Notes: a model not told the origin generated them from the letters alone. Shown: positions 9,433 through 18,362, counted from the stretch's first letter. The stretch: 64,000 nucleotides of DNA from DASSUW01 sp963792385 (GCA_963792385.1 CAWBVZ010000006.1:186001-250000); one strand, 5' to 3'. Translations and numbers: made by a program.

Positions 9433-10131
9433 CTAGGTTCGCCCGCTCCCGTGGTTGAGCTTCTCGAGCAACTCCATGCCGACCCGCGAAGACCGCGCGT
9501 CGGGATAGGACGCGAGGTCCACGGCAACCGCCGCCTCGGGCGCGGTCCGGCGGCCGTCGAGCACCCACGCGTCGTCGGGGACGACGCGCAACGTGACGTT
9601 GGTCTGCGACGCCGGCGCATCTTCGAGCCCGTACGCACGCACGATCTCGTCAAAGAGCTCGGCGGGCAGGTAAGCGTCGACCGTGTCCGGCGCCGCGAGC
9701 TCCAGGTGGAGAGCGCCGGACGCGCTCGAGCCCGTCATGGCTAGCGCATCCTCACCGTACAGCGTGCGCAACTCGCCGGGCAGCGCCCACAGCCGATGGG
9801 TCTGAGCGCGGCGCTCGAGGCGTCCGCGGATCGCAGCGAGCCCTTGATACTGCAGGGCTTTACGCATACGCCAGAGGGCCGTCGCGTTGGTGCCGTCCGG
9901 GATCGGCTCCCCGGATGCCTCGAGCAGCAGCGTCCAGACATTACGCGCGCCGAGCGGCCTGCCCGCGGGCATTGGATCGCGACGACGAGCGACGACGCTG
10001 TCCCAATGCACGAGCCAGACGCCCCCCACCTTGTCGGCCCGCAATGCACCGTCGGCGATCAGCGCCCGGACCCGCGAGGGATGAACGCCGAGCTCGCGTG
10101 CGGCCTGCCGGACTCCAACCAGCTCAGACAT
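9433..10131 (-). CDS. HTH DNA-binding protein paired with the nucleotidyltransferase (putative antitoxin)
   Basis: 232 aa. Residues about 3-50 form an excisionase/MerR-like winged helix-turn-helix (VRQAARELGVHPSRVRALIA, then a GGVWLVHWDSV wing). The remaining 180 residues match nothing I recognise. Start is the ATG at 10129-10131, six bases after a plausible -10, so probably leaderless. A 17-bp palindrome covers the -35, suggesting autorepression as in antitoxin operons. It directly abuts the nucleotidyltransferase gene. It could also be a plain regulator. Confidence 0.72.
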   Translation of the reverse strand: MSELVGVRQAARELGVHPSRVRALIADGALRADKVGGVWLVHWDSVVARRRDPMPAGRPLGARNVWTLLLEASGEPIPDGTNATALWRMRKALQYQGLAAIRGRLERRAQTHRLWALPGELRTLYGEDALAMTGSSASGALHLELAAPDTVDAYLPAELFDEIVRAYGLEDAPASQTNVTLRVVPDDAWVLDGRRTAPEAAVAVDLASYPDARSSRVGMELLEKLNHGSGRT

Positions 10132-10137
10132 ATCAAA

Positions 10138-10185
10138 AGCATAGCGTCTCTAACTGTATTTCGTAAATACAAGCAACCTAGCTTG
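10138..10185 (-). promoter_or_regulatory. Promoter and palindromic operator of the HTH/nucleotidyltransferase operon
   Basis: On the minus strand, TTTACG (10167-10162) and TATGCT (10143-10138) are spaced by 18 bp, and the ATG follows 6 bases after the -10. The -35 lies in the palindrome TGTATTTCGTAAATACA (10155-10171). A second inverted repeat, CAAGC-6-GCTTG, spans 10170-10185. This is among the most AT-rich stretches in the window. Confidence 0.55.
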
Positions 10186-10207
10186 CATTATGATGTGCAG
10201 CGGTGGC

Positions 10208-11551
10208 CTAGGAGTCCCAGATCGGCCCGAAGGCTGGGATGCCGAGGCGCTCGAGGCCGTGGACAAGGCCGAGTGTCGCAGCCTTGTTGCTGACGACGAA
10301 GACGGCTTCTGCGTCGAAGTCCCAACACGCTTCGCGCGCCAGCTGCACGAGGTCGGGCTTGCCGCGCTGCGTCGTGTCCCAGATCACCGCATCAGGTTGC
10401 GCGGCCTCGACCTCGTCGACGAGGGCGTCGCCATAGGTGGCGCGCGGGCTCCGTACCGACCACACGAGCTTGGCCGGGACGCGCGCGGCCAGGATCTGCC
10501 CGAGGCAGGGTCCGATCCCGCTGCCGGTGACGACGTAGACGACCCGCTCGTACAGGACCGCGACCTTGGCCATCGGCGCTGACGTCGGCACGCCGCGCAC
10601 CCAGACGTGCGACGGCGGATCGTCGATGAAGCGGCCGGTCCAGTCGCCGGCGCGGGAGATGAGCAGTCGGTATCCCGTCTTGCCGGGAGTCGCCACGGTC
10701 GCAAACGAATGCCATTCGCGCAGCGGGCTGCGGCTGATCCCGACGGCCGAGGCGACCGCCGGCGTGACCCCGTAGTCGAACCGGACGATCGCGGCATGCG
10801 ACGACGGGCGCTCGACCGTCACCGGGACCCGGCGAAGCCGCAACCACGGCGCGGCGATGCTCGCCGTCACGATCACCAGCACGCAGACCTGCCAGCTTGA
10901 CGCGATCGCGTCGAGGGCGGACCCGTCGCTCTGCCCGACGGCGAGGTGGACGGTCAGCGCCCAGAACAGCGCGATCGCCGTCCAACCCCCGAACCGGTGG
11001 CTGAGCTCGAACACGTTGTGGGCGCGGCTCCGCACCGCCGGAGCCGCACACACGACGACGACCACGGCCAGCGTCGCGAGGCAGCCGGCGAGGACGACGG
11101 TGGTGAGTGAGACGCTCCCCGGGGTCCGCAGGCGCCCGATGATCGCCACGGACGTGAAGGCGCACAGCCACGCCGTCCCCGCGAGCGCGCTGCCGACATG
11201 GATCCCGCCGACGTGGTGCACCTTCGACACGCTCCATCGCACCCAGAGCGGCCACGAACGCGATCCGCGGCCTGCCAGCCCGAATAGGACGTTGAGCACG
11301 TGCTGCTGGCGGATCAAGACGGCCGCCGTGAGGTTCAGGAGCATCAGGGCCGCGAGCGCCGACAGCGCGCTGCCGTCGTCGATCAGCCAGTCGCCTCGGT
11401 CGAGGTGGAACCAGAGCACCCCCACGTTGATCAGCGCAACGAGGAGGATGAGCCGGTTGTACGGCATCAGGCGCGGATGACTGAACGCGCGGCGGGTCGC
11501 CGGCGCAAGCCGGATCGGGGCCTCGGCCGTTAGGGCAGCTGAAACGCTCAC
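10208..11551 (-). CDS. Ferric-reductase-like / TmpA-type membrane oxidoreductase
   Basis: 447 aa. The N-terminal half (about 30-235) has about six membrane helices with histidines in positions expected for haem ligands: VHHVGGIHVGSAL and SHRFGGWTAIALFWALTVHL. The C-terminal half resembles a ferredoxin-reductase-type flavin/nucleotide domain, with GRFIDDPPSHVWVRG, VVTGSGIGPCLGQIL and a terminal KAATLGLVHGLERLGIPAFG. The arrangement resembles the fungal TmpA-like integral membrane oxidoreductases and ferric reductase/NADPH-oxidase folds. The likely role is transmembrane electron transfer; donor and acceptor are unknown. It is a single gene upstream of and co-directional with the neighbouring ABC operon's terminator region. 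Confidence 0.6.
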   Translation of the reverse strand: MSVSAALTAEAPIRLAPATRRAFSHPRLMPYNRLILLVALINVGVLWFHLDRGDWLIDDGSALSALAALMLLNLTAAVLIRQQHVLNVLFGLAGRGSRSWPLWVRWSVSKVHHVGGIHVGSALAGTAWLCAFTSVAIIGRLRTPGSVSLTTVVLAGCLATLAVVVVVCAAPAVRSRAHNVFELSHRFGGWTAIALFWALTVHLAVGQSDGSALDAIASSWQVCVLVIVTASIAAPWLRLRRVPVTVERPSSHAAIVRFDYGVTPAVASAVGISRSPLREWHSFATVATPGKTGYRLLISRAGDWTGRFIDDPPSHVWVRGVPTSAPMAKVAVLYERVVYVVTGSGIGPCLGQILAARVPAKLVWSVRSPRATYGDALVDEVEAAQPDAVIWDTTQRGKPDLVQLAREACWDFDAEAVFVVSNKAATLGLVHGLERLGIPAFGPIWDS

Positions 11552-11562
11552 TCCACAAGGAC

Positions 11563-11597
11563 GCCGCCGGCCCGGGTGGAATTCCCGGACCGGCGGC
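11563..11597 (-). terminator. Hairpin terminator of the ABC exporter operon
   Basis: Arms GCCGCCGG-CCGGG and CCCGG-CCGGCGGC pair with one C/A mismatch around a 7-base loop. The hairpin starts 14 bases past the permease stop on the minus strand. Confidence 0.6.
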
Positions 11598-11610
11598 GCC
11601 TTGCTCTCCG

Positions 11611-14019
11611 CTACTCGTACGCGAGCGCGGTGAGCACGTCGAGCCGCGAGGCCCGGCGTGCCGGGATCACCGCCGCCAGCACGCCCGCGAGGGCGGCGAC
11701 GATCGTGAGCACGACGAGCGAGCCTGCCGGGATCGCGAACGTCAGGCCCTCGTCGGCGAACACCGTGGTGACGATCGCCGCCAGGCCGAGCCCGGCCGCG
11801 ATCCCGAGCGCCGCGCCCATCAGGGCGGTGATGACGCTCTCGTGGCGGACCATCCGCCGCACCTGGCGGCGCGACATTCCGACTGCCCGCAGCGTGCCCA
11901 GCTCGCGGGTGCGCTCGAACGTCGAGAGCACCAGCGTGTTGACGATCCCGAACAGGCTCACGATCACGGCGAGCGCGAGCAGGACGTAGAAGATCGCCAG
12001 CAGCGAGTCGATGTCGGCGGTCACGGAGTCGATGTACGCGCCCTTCGTCTGCGCCTTGGTGTCCGGGAACGGCTTCAGGGCCCGGGTCAACGCGGCGCTG
12101 TCGGAGGCGGACACGTACGTGACGACGTTGCGGTTGTTCTCGAAGGCACCCTCGAACGTGCCCTGCGAGATCGTGATCGGGCCCATCGCGAGCGCGTCGA
12201 GCACCGGCGACTTCTCGATCGCCCGCACCGTCAGGTGCAGCGCGGTGCCCTTCGGGGACGTCACGTCGAATTGCTTGCCGACGGTCAGCCCGTGCTCGGT
12301 GGCCAGGCCCTCGTCGACGATCGCGCCGTCGCGGCCGAGCGAGGCGACCACCGCGTCGGTGCCGACCTTGTAGTCGAACGAGAACCGTCCGTCGACCGTG
12401 GCCGGATCGATCGAGTTCACGATCTCCTTGTCGCCGAAGGCGAGACCGACGTCCTGACGGACGGCGGTGACTCCGTCGATGCCGGGCGAGTCAGCCACGG
12501 TGCGCGCGACTGCCGGGTCGGTCGGCGACCAGCCGTCCGCGCCGGTGATCACGTGCGTCGCCGCGATCCGCTTGTCGAGCGTGCCCGACGTCGTGTCGCG
12601 CAGGCCCTGCGCGATCACGGTGACCAGCGTCACGAGCGCGACGCCGATCATCAGCGCCGAGGCGGTCGCCGCGGTACGGCCGGGATGCCGCATCGCGTTG
12701 CGCCGCGCGAGCACGCCCGCCGAGCCTCCGAGCCGCGCGGCCGGACGGCCGAGCAGCGAGGCGAGGCCGCGGACCGCACGCGCCGGCAGCCGCACTTTGT
12801 GCGTCCCCGGCTCGGCGTCGTGCAGCGCCGCGACCGGCGGCACGCGCGTCGCCCGCCATGCCGGGATCAGGCCGGCGACGAGCGTCACCAGCGTGCCCAC
12901 GAGCATCGAGACGAGCACCGTCCGCCCGGCGAACACGGTGCCCGCGTCCGGGAGCGAGAGGTCCATCGAGCGGAACACCGCGTCGAGGCCCTTGGCGATC
13001 CCGAAGCCGGCCGCGAGGCCGAGCAGCGACGCCAGCAGGCCGATCGCCAGCGCCTCGAGCATCACCGAGCCGAGCACCTGCCGGCGCGCGGCGCCGACCA
13101 TCCGCAGCAGCCCGAACTCACGTGAGCGCTGGGCGACGGTGATCGAGAGCGTGTTGAAGATCGTGAACGCCCCGACGAAGATCGCCACGAAGCCGAACAC
13201 GAGCAGGACGGTGCGGATGATCGAGATGAACTGCTCCAGGCCCTTGAGCGTGAAGCGATCGTGTGCACGGGCGGTCTGGACCTGGGCGGACGTGCCGACC
13301 GCGTGACCGACGGCCTGGCGGACGTCGGCGGCGGCGACGCCGACGCGCCCGGCGACCAGGATCGAGTCATACGCGTCGCCCTTGCCGAACAGCTCCTGCG
13401 CTGCGCGCAGGTCGAACACGGCGGCGGTCGCGACCCCGAGTGACTTGACGGTGCCGAAGCGGGCGATGCCCACGAGCGTGTACTCGCGTGCCGCGCCGGG
13501 CGTCGTCACGCGCACGGGCGCGCCGATCGCGTAGTGCTGCTTCTCGGCCGTGGCGGCGTCGATCACGACCTCGCCCGGCCCGGTGGCCCAGCGGCCGGAG
13601 TCGAGCCGGAACGGCGTGGTGGCCTCGGCGCCCGCGGTGCGGGAGTCGTAGCCGACGCCGAAGTACGGTCCGTCGCCGACGGGCTTGCCGTCGCGCCCGA
13701 CGATCTTGGCCTCGTCGGACACGTCGCCGACGGCGACCGCAACCGAAGGAACTGCACGGACGGTGTCGAGCAACTTCGCATCAACGGTCGGCCGCTTCGC
13801 CGTCCAGTCGGTCGCATCGACCTTGAACGCGGTGCGGCCGGCGACGACGGCGTCGGTGCCGTCGTAGGCGGCGGAGGACAGGCTGTCCGAGGCGCCGCGC
13901 ATGGTGTCGGTCAAGGTGAATGCGCCGCTCACCATGGCGACGCCGAGCACGATCGCCAGCATCGTCAGGAGCGTGCGCACCGGGCGCGCGACCAGACCTC
14001 TGAGAGCTACACGCTTCAT
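11611..14019 (-). CDS. ABC transporter permease, MacB/FtsX type
   Basis: 802-aa integral membrane protein of the FtsX-like permease family. It has an N-terminal helix, a large extracytoplasmic MacB-like domain (about 45-250), three helices, a second N-terminal-type helix (about 430-450), a second external domain and a final helix trio: the usual ten-helix, two-FtsX-domain layout. Its ATG overlaps the ATPase stop (ATGA). These transporters typically export peptides, lipids or lipoproteins or act mechanically on envelope proteins. The divergent two-kinase/regulator operon suggests control by envelope or antimicrobial stress. Substrate unknown. Confidence 0.9.
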   Translation of the reverse strand: MKRVALRGLVARPVRTLLTMLAIVLGVAMVSGAFTLTDTMRGASDSLSSAAYDGTDAVVAGRTAFKVDATDWTAKRPTVDAKLLDTVRAVPSVAVAVGDVSDEAKIVGRDGKPVGDGPYFGVGYDSRTAGAEATTPFRLDSGRWATGPGEVVIDAATAEKQHYAIGAPVRVTTPGAAREYTLVGIARFGTVKSLGVATAAVFDLRAAQELFGKGDAYDSILVAGRVGVAAADVRQAVGHAVGTSAQVQTARAHDRFTLKGLEQFISIIRTVLLVFGFVAIFVGAFTIFNTLSITVAQRSREFGLLRMVGAARRQVLGSVMLEALAIGLLASLLGLAAGFGIAKGLDAVFRSMDLSLPDAGTVFAGRTVLVSMLVGTLVTLVAGLIPAWRATRVPPVAALHDAEPGTHKVRLPARAVRGLASLLGRPAARLGGSAGVLARRNAMRHPGRTAATASALMIGVALVTLVTVIAQGLRDTTSGTLDKRIAATHVITGADGWSPTDPAVARTVADSPGIDGVTAVRQDVGLAFGDKEIVNSIDPATVDGRFSFDYKVGTDAVVASLGRDGAIVDEGLATEHGLTVGKQFDVTSPKGTALHLTVRAIEKSPVLDALAMGPITISQGTFEGAFENNRNVVTYVSASDSAALTRALKPFPDTKAQTKGAYIDSVTADIDSLLAIFYVLLALAVIVSLFGIVNTLVLSTFERTRELGTLRAVGMSRRQVRRMVRHESVITALMGAALGIAAGLGLAAIVTTVFADEGLTFAIPAGSLVVLTIVAALAGVLAAVIPARRASRLDVLTALAYE

Positions 14020-14774
14020 CGGCCCGCCGCCTCCTTCATCACCGCGAGGACGTCGGCCTCGGTCGGATCGGCGAAGTCGGCGACGACGCGCCCGTCGGTC
14101 AGGTACAGCACGCGGTCGGCGATGGCCGCCGCGCGCGGGTCGTGCGTGACCATCAGCGTCGTCTGGCCGTCGAGATCGACGGCATCGCGCAGGAGCTGCA
14201 GGATGCCGGCGCCGGCCTCGGAGTCGAGGTTGCCCGTCGGCTCGTCGGCGAACAGGACGGTCGGGCGGGTGATCAGCGCGCGGGCGATCGCGACGCGCTG
14301 CTGCTGGCCGCCCGACAGCTCGGCCGGCCGGTGGCCGCGGCGCTCGGTGAGCCCGACGCGCGCGATCAGCGCGTCGACGTCACCGGCCGGCGGCTTGCTG
14401 CCGGCGATCGCCAGCGGGAGCACGATGTTCTCCTCCGCGGACAGCGTCGGGAGCAGGTTGAAGGACTGGAAGACGAACCCGATGTGCACGCGGCGCAGGC
14501 GGGTCAGCTCGCGGTCCTTCATGCGCGTGATGTCGTGGCCGGCGACCTGGACGCTGCCGGAGGTCGGCGTGTCGAGGCCGGCCAGCAGATGCATCAGCGT
14601 CGACTTGCCGGAGCCCGACGGGCCCATCACGGCGGTGAACTGCCCGGCGGGCAGCGTGAGCGACACGCCGCGCAGGGCGTGCACGCTGGAGTCACCGTCG
14701 CCGTACGTGCGCGCTAGCGCGGTAGCGGAGACGGCCGTGGTGCTGCTGAGGGGAGCTTCAACGAGAGCGGACAA
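14016..14774 (-). CDS. ABC transporter ATP-binding protein, MacB/LolD type
   Basis: 252-aa ATPase energising the FtsX-type permease. Walker A is GPSGSGKST, signature LSGGQQQR, Walker B VLFADEPTGNLD, and the H-loop His is in VTHDPRA. I chose the TTG at 14772-14774: it leaves the right N-terminal length and an AAAGGAA ribosome site lies about 10 bases upstream. Longer frames run through the SRPBCC gene. It overlaps the permease by four bases and lies 16 bases after the SRPBCC gene, in one operon. Confidence 0.9.
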   Translation of the reverse strand: MSALVEAPLSSTTAVSATALARTYGDGDSSVHALRGVSLTLPAGQFTAVMGPSGSGKSTLMHLLAGLDTPTSGSVQVAGHDITRMKDRELTRLRRVHIGFVFQSFNLLPTLSAEENIVLPLAIAGSKPPAGDVDALIARVGLTERRGHRPAELSGGQQQRVAIARALITRPTVLFADEPTGNLDSEAGAGILQLLRDAVDLDGQTTLMVTHDPRAAAIADRVLYLTDGRVVADFADPTEADVLAVMKEAAGR

Positions 14775-14790
14775 GGGGAGGGAGTTCCTT

Positions 14791-15231
14791 TCAGAACGCG
14801 AGGGAGGCCTCGCGCGTGACACGCGAAAGGCAGGCTTCCAGGGCACCAGCGGACAGCAGGGCGCTCGTCGCTTGAGCGAGGAGGCGTCCGGCGAACCCGC
14901 CGGACGGGCGGACGGACACGGATGCGCGCACTTCGCTGCCGCCTTCGATGGCGGCGAGCTCGTACGCGACGTGGAAGTCCACGGGGCCGGTGGCCGCGAG
15001 CGAGAGCCCGCTTCCGGATGCCTCGTGTACCTCGACGTCAAACCCGACCCGCCGGCCGGCCAGCTTTCCGCTTACGCGAGCGCGGCTGCCGGCGGCCAGC
15101 CGCCGTCCGTCGAGCTCCTCGACGTCGAAGGGCAGCGGCGCCCAGCGGGCGCACGCCTCCGGGTCGGTGAGCACGTCGAGCACTTCCTCGGGACGCGCGG
15201 CGGTGGTCGTGGTGGCAGTCCATGTCCTCAT
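14791..15231 (-). CDS. SRPBCC (START-like) family protein
   Basis: 146 aa from the ATG at 15229-15231. The sequence follows the polyketide-cyclase/START-like helix-grip fold: WTATTTTAARPEEVLDVLTDPEACARWAP at the start, with strands such as VDFHVAYEL and SEVRASVSVRP. These proteins bind small hydrophobic ligands. It is the first gene of the ABC exporter operon, 16 bases before the ATPase. A longer start up to 15315 is possible but has no better ribosome site. Confidence 0.75.
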   Translation of the reverse strand: MRTWTATTTTAARPEEVLDVLTDPEACARWAPLPFDVEELDGRRLAAGSRARVSGKLAGRRVGFDVEVHEASGSGLSLAATGPVDFHVAYELAAIEGGSEVRASVSVRPSGGFAGRLLAQATSALLSAGALEACLSRVTREASLAF

Positions 15232-15310
15232 GCCGGGACTGTCGCGGGCCGCGCGTCGCCTGTCGTCGGCCGACCTGACGATCCTGCTCACGCCGTTTGG
15301 ACGAGGTCGC

Positions 15311-15328
15311 GTCATCCTTGAGGATGAC
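15311..15328. promoter_or_regulatory. Near-perfect palindrome between ABC-exporter and kinase operons
   Basis: GTCATCCT-TG-AGGATGAC: two perfect 8-base arms around a 2-base centre. It lies in the 156-bp gap between the divergent SRPBCC-ABC operon and the kinase-kinase-regulator operon. It is a plausible binding site for the NarL-type regulator encoded at 17675-18340. Confidence 0.5.
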
Positions 15329-15387
15329 CCCGCGATCGTCAGCCAGGACGACGATGAAGCCCGCGCGCGCGGTTAACGTTCGACGCG

Positions 15388-16530
15388 ATGCTCGCCCGGA
15401 TCCGCGCGCTCGACCCGTTCAGGGCCGACCTGCTGCTGGCCTGCGCCTTCCTCGTGGAGGCGATCGGCGAGCTGGTGCTGCTCGTGCCCGCCGACGCGTC
15501 GCAGGACCTGCTGGCGGCGCTGCTGATCCTGATCGCGGCGTTCTCGCTCGCGATCCGCCGCCGCTGGCCGATCGTCGCGGCGCTCGTCGGCGTGCCGATC
15601 CAGATCGCCGCCAACGGTCTCGGGCCTGATTACGTCGACCACCTCGTCACGCCGTTCTTCGCGATCCTGCTCGTGCTCTACGGGATCGGCCGGCATCTCG
15701 AGGGCCGGATCGTGCCGGTGCTGGCCGCGTACAGCGTCGCCTGTATGGCGATCGCCACGCTGAACGACGACTTCGACGACACCGTCGGCAACTTCCTCCT
15801 CAGCTCGGTGCTGATCGTCATCGCGCCGATCCTCATCGGCCGAGTGCTGCGCCACGGCGCGCGCCTGAACCGCACGCTGGTCGAGAAGACCCGGCGGCTC
15901 GAGCTCGAGCGCGTCGAGAGCGCCACCGTCGCGGCCGAGGAGGAGCGCACACGGATCGCGGGCGAGCTGCACGACGTCGTCGCGCACGCGCTGACGGCGA
16001 TGGTCGTGCAGGCCTCGGGCGCCCGCCGGCTCGCCGAGCGCGATCCAGGCCGCGCCGGCGACGCGTTTCTCGCCGTCGAGCAGAGCGGCCGCGAGGCGCT
16101 CACCGAGATCCGCGGGCTGCTCGGCGTCCTGCGCCGCGAGGACGAGGAGCTCGCACTCGCCCCGCAGCCGTCACTGCGACACGTCGGCGCGCTCGTCACC
16201 AAGACGCAGGCGGCCGGCCTGCCCGTCGAGCTCGCCGTCGAGGGCGACACGCGCGCGCTGCCGATCGGCCTCGACCTGACCGCCTATCGAGTCGTGCAGG
16301 AGGCGCTCGGCGGCGCGCTCGAGGAGGGCCACGCGGGCCACGCGCGTGTGCTCGTCCGTTACGGAGCCGATCACGTCGAGCTCGAGGTCACCGACGATGG
16401 CGGCGGCGAATCACGGCCGCTGCCCGGGATCCGCGAACGCGTGACGCTTTCCGGCGGACAACTGCGCGCCGGTGCGCGACGTGACGGCGGCCATGTGGTG
16501 CGGGCCCGCCTCCCGCTGGGTGCGACGTGA
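15388..16530 (+). CDS. Sensor histidine kinase, HisKA_3 type, with degenerate ATP-binding domain
   Basis: 380 aa. About five N-terminal membrane helices (15-165) precede a dimerisation/phosphoacceptor helix with His in ERTRIAGELHDVVAHALTAM. The ATPase domain is altered: where the neighbour has EALTNAIKHA, this protein reads EALGGALEEGHA, losing the N-box Asn, and the GHGLVGM G-box is replaced by LPGIRERV. It therefore probably cannot bind ATP normally and may act as a pseudokinase partner for the next gene. Its stop overlaps the next GTG (GTGA). Known: HisKA_3 kinases work as dimers with NarL regulators. Inferred: a heterodimer. Confidence 0.88.
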   Translation: MLARIRALDPFRADLLLACAFLVEAIGELVLLVPADASQDLLAALLILIAAFSLAIRRRWPIVAALVGVPIQIAANGLGPDYVDHLVTPFFAILLVLYGIGRHLEGRIVPVLAAYSVACMAIATLNDDFDDTVGNFLLSSVLIVIAPILIGRVLRHGARLNRTLVEKTRRLELERVESATVAAEEERTRIAGELHDVVAHALTAMVVQASGARRLAERDPGRAGDAFLAVEQSGREALTEIRGLLGVLRREDEELALAPQPSLRHVGALVTKTQAAGLPVELAVEGDTRALPIGLDLTAYRVVQEALGGALEEGHAGHARVLVRYGADHVELEVTDDGGGESRPLPGIRERVTLSGGQLRAGARRDGGHVVRARLPLGAT

Positions 16531-17678
16531 GGCGCCTGCTCGTCCGCCTGCGCCGGCTCGACCGGCGGCGGCTCGACCAGTCGATGGCCGCGGTGCTCGT
16601 CGTGGCCGGCGAGATCGAGCTCGCCGTGCAATGGAACGGCGACAGCGGCCTTCTCCTCAACGCGCTCGTGCTCGGGTTCTCCTACAGCATGCTCGCGTTC
16701 CGGCGCACGCGCCCACTGATCGCGGCCGCGGTGATGTTCAGCTGCTGGACGTTCATGAACCTCTTCCTGACCGAGGTCGAGCCGCTCCAGTTGCCGCTCT
16801 TCGGCGTGCTCCTCATCGCGTACGCAACCGGCGCGTACACGACCGGCCGGGCGGCCGTAGCCGCCCCGTTCATCGTCCTGATCGGGATGTTCGCCGTCGT
16901 CTCCAGCTTCGACGAGCAGGTGTTCACCGACTACGTGTTCCCGACCGGGTTCGCGTTGGTGGCGTGGCTGGCCGGCCGCGGGCTGAGCACCCGCGCGCGG
17001 CTGACCGAGGAGCTGCACGAGGCGGCGGTGCGGGCACAGGAGGCGCACGAGGCGGAGCTCGTGCGCGCGGCCGCGGATGAGCGCCGCCGGATCGCGCGCG
17101 AGATGCACGACGTCGTCGCCCATTCGGTGTCCGTGATGGTCGTCCAGGCCGGCGGCGCGCGGCGGATCCTCGCGCAGGACCCGCAGCGGGCGGTCGACGC
17201 GGCCGCCCACATCGAGGAGGTCGGCCGCGCGGCGCTGACCGAGATGCGGCGCCTGCTCGGGGTGCTGCACCACGGCGAGGACGAGACCGGCCGCGCACCG
17301 CAGCCGACGCTGCGCGAGCTCAACCACCTGATCGAGCGGTCGCAGGCGGCGGGCCTGCCGGTGACGCTCGCCGTCGAGGGCTCGCCGCGGTCGCTGCCGG
17401 CGGGCAAGGATCTCGCCGCCTACCGGGTCGTCCAGGAGGCGCTGACCAACGCGATCAAGCACGCCGGAGCGGCGCCGACGTCGGTGACCGTGCGCTGGCT
17501 GCCTTCGGCACTGGAGCTCGAGATCGTCGACACTGGCGTGCGCAGGGTCGTGAACGGGAACGGTGCGGGCCACGGGCTCGTCGGGATGGAGGAGCGGATG
17601 AAGCTGTACGACGGGTCGGTCCGCGCGGGCGTGCGGCCGGGCGGCGGGTTCGAAGTGGTCGCGAGGCTCCCCCTGTGA
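16527..17678 (+). CDS. Sensor histidine kinase, HisKA_3 type
   Basis: 383 aa. About four to five membrane helices (20-150), a short coiled linker, then RRIAREMHDVVAHSVSVMVVQ with the phosphoacceptor His and an intact ATPase domain: N-box EALTNAIKHAG and G-box GHGLVGMEERM. It is paralogous to the preceding gene and overlaps both neighbours by four bases (GTGA each side), so kinase, kinase and regulator are tightly co-translated. The divergent FtsX-type exporter is the likely target, as with antimicrobial- or envelope-responsive systems. Confidence 0.92.
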   Translation: MRRLLVRLRRLDRRRLDQSMAAVLVVAGEIELAVQWNGDSGLLLNALVLGFSYSMLAFRRTRPLIAAAVMFSCWTFMNLFLTEVEPLQLPLFGVLLIAYATGAYTTGRAAVAAPFIVLIGMFAVVSSFDEQVFTDYVFPTGFALVAWLAGRGLSTRARLTEELHEAAVRAQEAHEAELVRAAADERRRIAREMHDVVAHSVSVMVVQAGGARRILAQDPQRAVDAAAHIEEVGRAALTEMRRLLGVLHHGEDETGRAPQPTLRELNHLIERSQAAGLPVTLAVEGSPRSLPAGKDLAAYRVVQEALTNAIKHAGAAPTSVTVRWLPSALELEIVDTGVRRVVNGNGAGHGLVGMEERMKLYDGSVRAGVRPGGGFEVVARLPL

Positions 17679-18340
17679 TCCGGGTGCTCGTCGCCGACGA
17701 CCAGGCGCTGGTGCGGGCCGGCTTCCGGATGATCCTCGACGCCGAGGAGGACATCGACGTCGTCGGCGAGGCGTCCGACGGCACCGAGGCGGTCGAGCAG
17801 GCCCGGCGGCTGACGCCCGACGTGGTGCTGATGGACATCCGGATGCCCGAGCTCGACGGCATCGAGGCCACGCGCCGCGTGGTGGAGGCGGGCGGCGACG
17901 CGCCGCCGCGCGTGCTGATGCTCACCACCTTCGACCTCAACGAGTACGTCTACGAGGCGCTGCGCGCGGGCGCGAGCGGCTTCCTGCTCAAGGACGTCCC
18001 GCCCGAGGAGCTCGCGGCCGGGATCCGCGTCGTCGCCCGCGGCGACGCGCTGCTGGCGCCGTCGATCACCCGCCGGCTGATCCACGAATTCGCCCGCGCC
18101 GCCCCGGCGGGCGCGCCCCCGCCGGGGTTCTCCGAGCTCACCGCGCGCGAGGTGGAGGTCTTCAAGCTCGTCGCGCGCGGGCTCTCGAACGCCGAGATCG
18201 CGGCCGAGCTGATCGTGAGCGAGACGACCGTCAAGACGCACGTCGCCCGGCTGCTCATGAAGCTCGGGATCCGCGATCGCGTCCAGGCGGTCGTGCTCGC
18301 CTACGAGCACGGCATCGCCGTCCCGGGCGGCGCCGGCTAG
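17675..18340 (+). CDS. NarL/LuxR-family response regulator
   Basis: 221 aa. Receiver domain with the acidic pair in VLVADDQALV, phosphoacceptor Asp in VVLMDIRMP, Thr in MLTTFD and Lys in FLLKDVP; then a C-terminal LuxR helix-turn-helix (FSELTAREVEVFKLVARGL, then SNAEIAAELIVSETTVKTHV). It would be phosphorylated by the adjacent kinase and bind inverted repeats such as the palindrome at 15311-15328. Confidence 0.94.
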   Translation: MIRVLVADDQALVRAGFRMILDAEEDIDVVGEASDGTEAVEQARRLTPDVVLMDIRMPELDGIEATRRVVEAGGDAPPRVLMLTTFDLNEYVYEALRAGASGFLLKDVPPEELAAGIRVVARGDALLAPSITRRLIHEFARAAPAGAPPPGFSELTAREVEVFKLVARGLSNAEIAAELIVSETTVKTHVARLLMKLGIRDRVQAVVLAYEHGIAVPGGAG

Positions 18341-18362
18341 GCGCGGGCGAACCTCGCCTAGC
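18336..18362. terminator. Bidirectional terminator between convergent genes
   Basis: GCTAGGCG (18336-18343) and CGCCTAGC (18355-18362) form an 8-bp stem with an 11-base loop. The stem contains both the regulator's TAG and the opposing VOC gene's TAG, so one hairpin can serve both strands. Confidence 0.55.
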
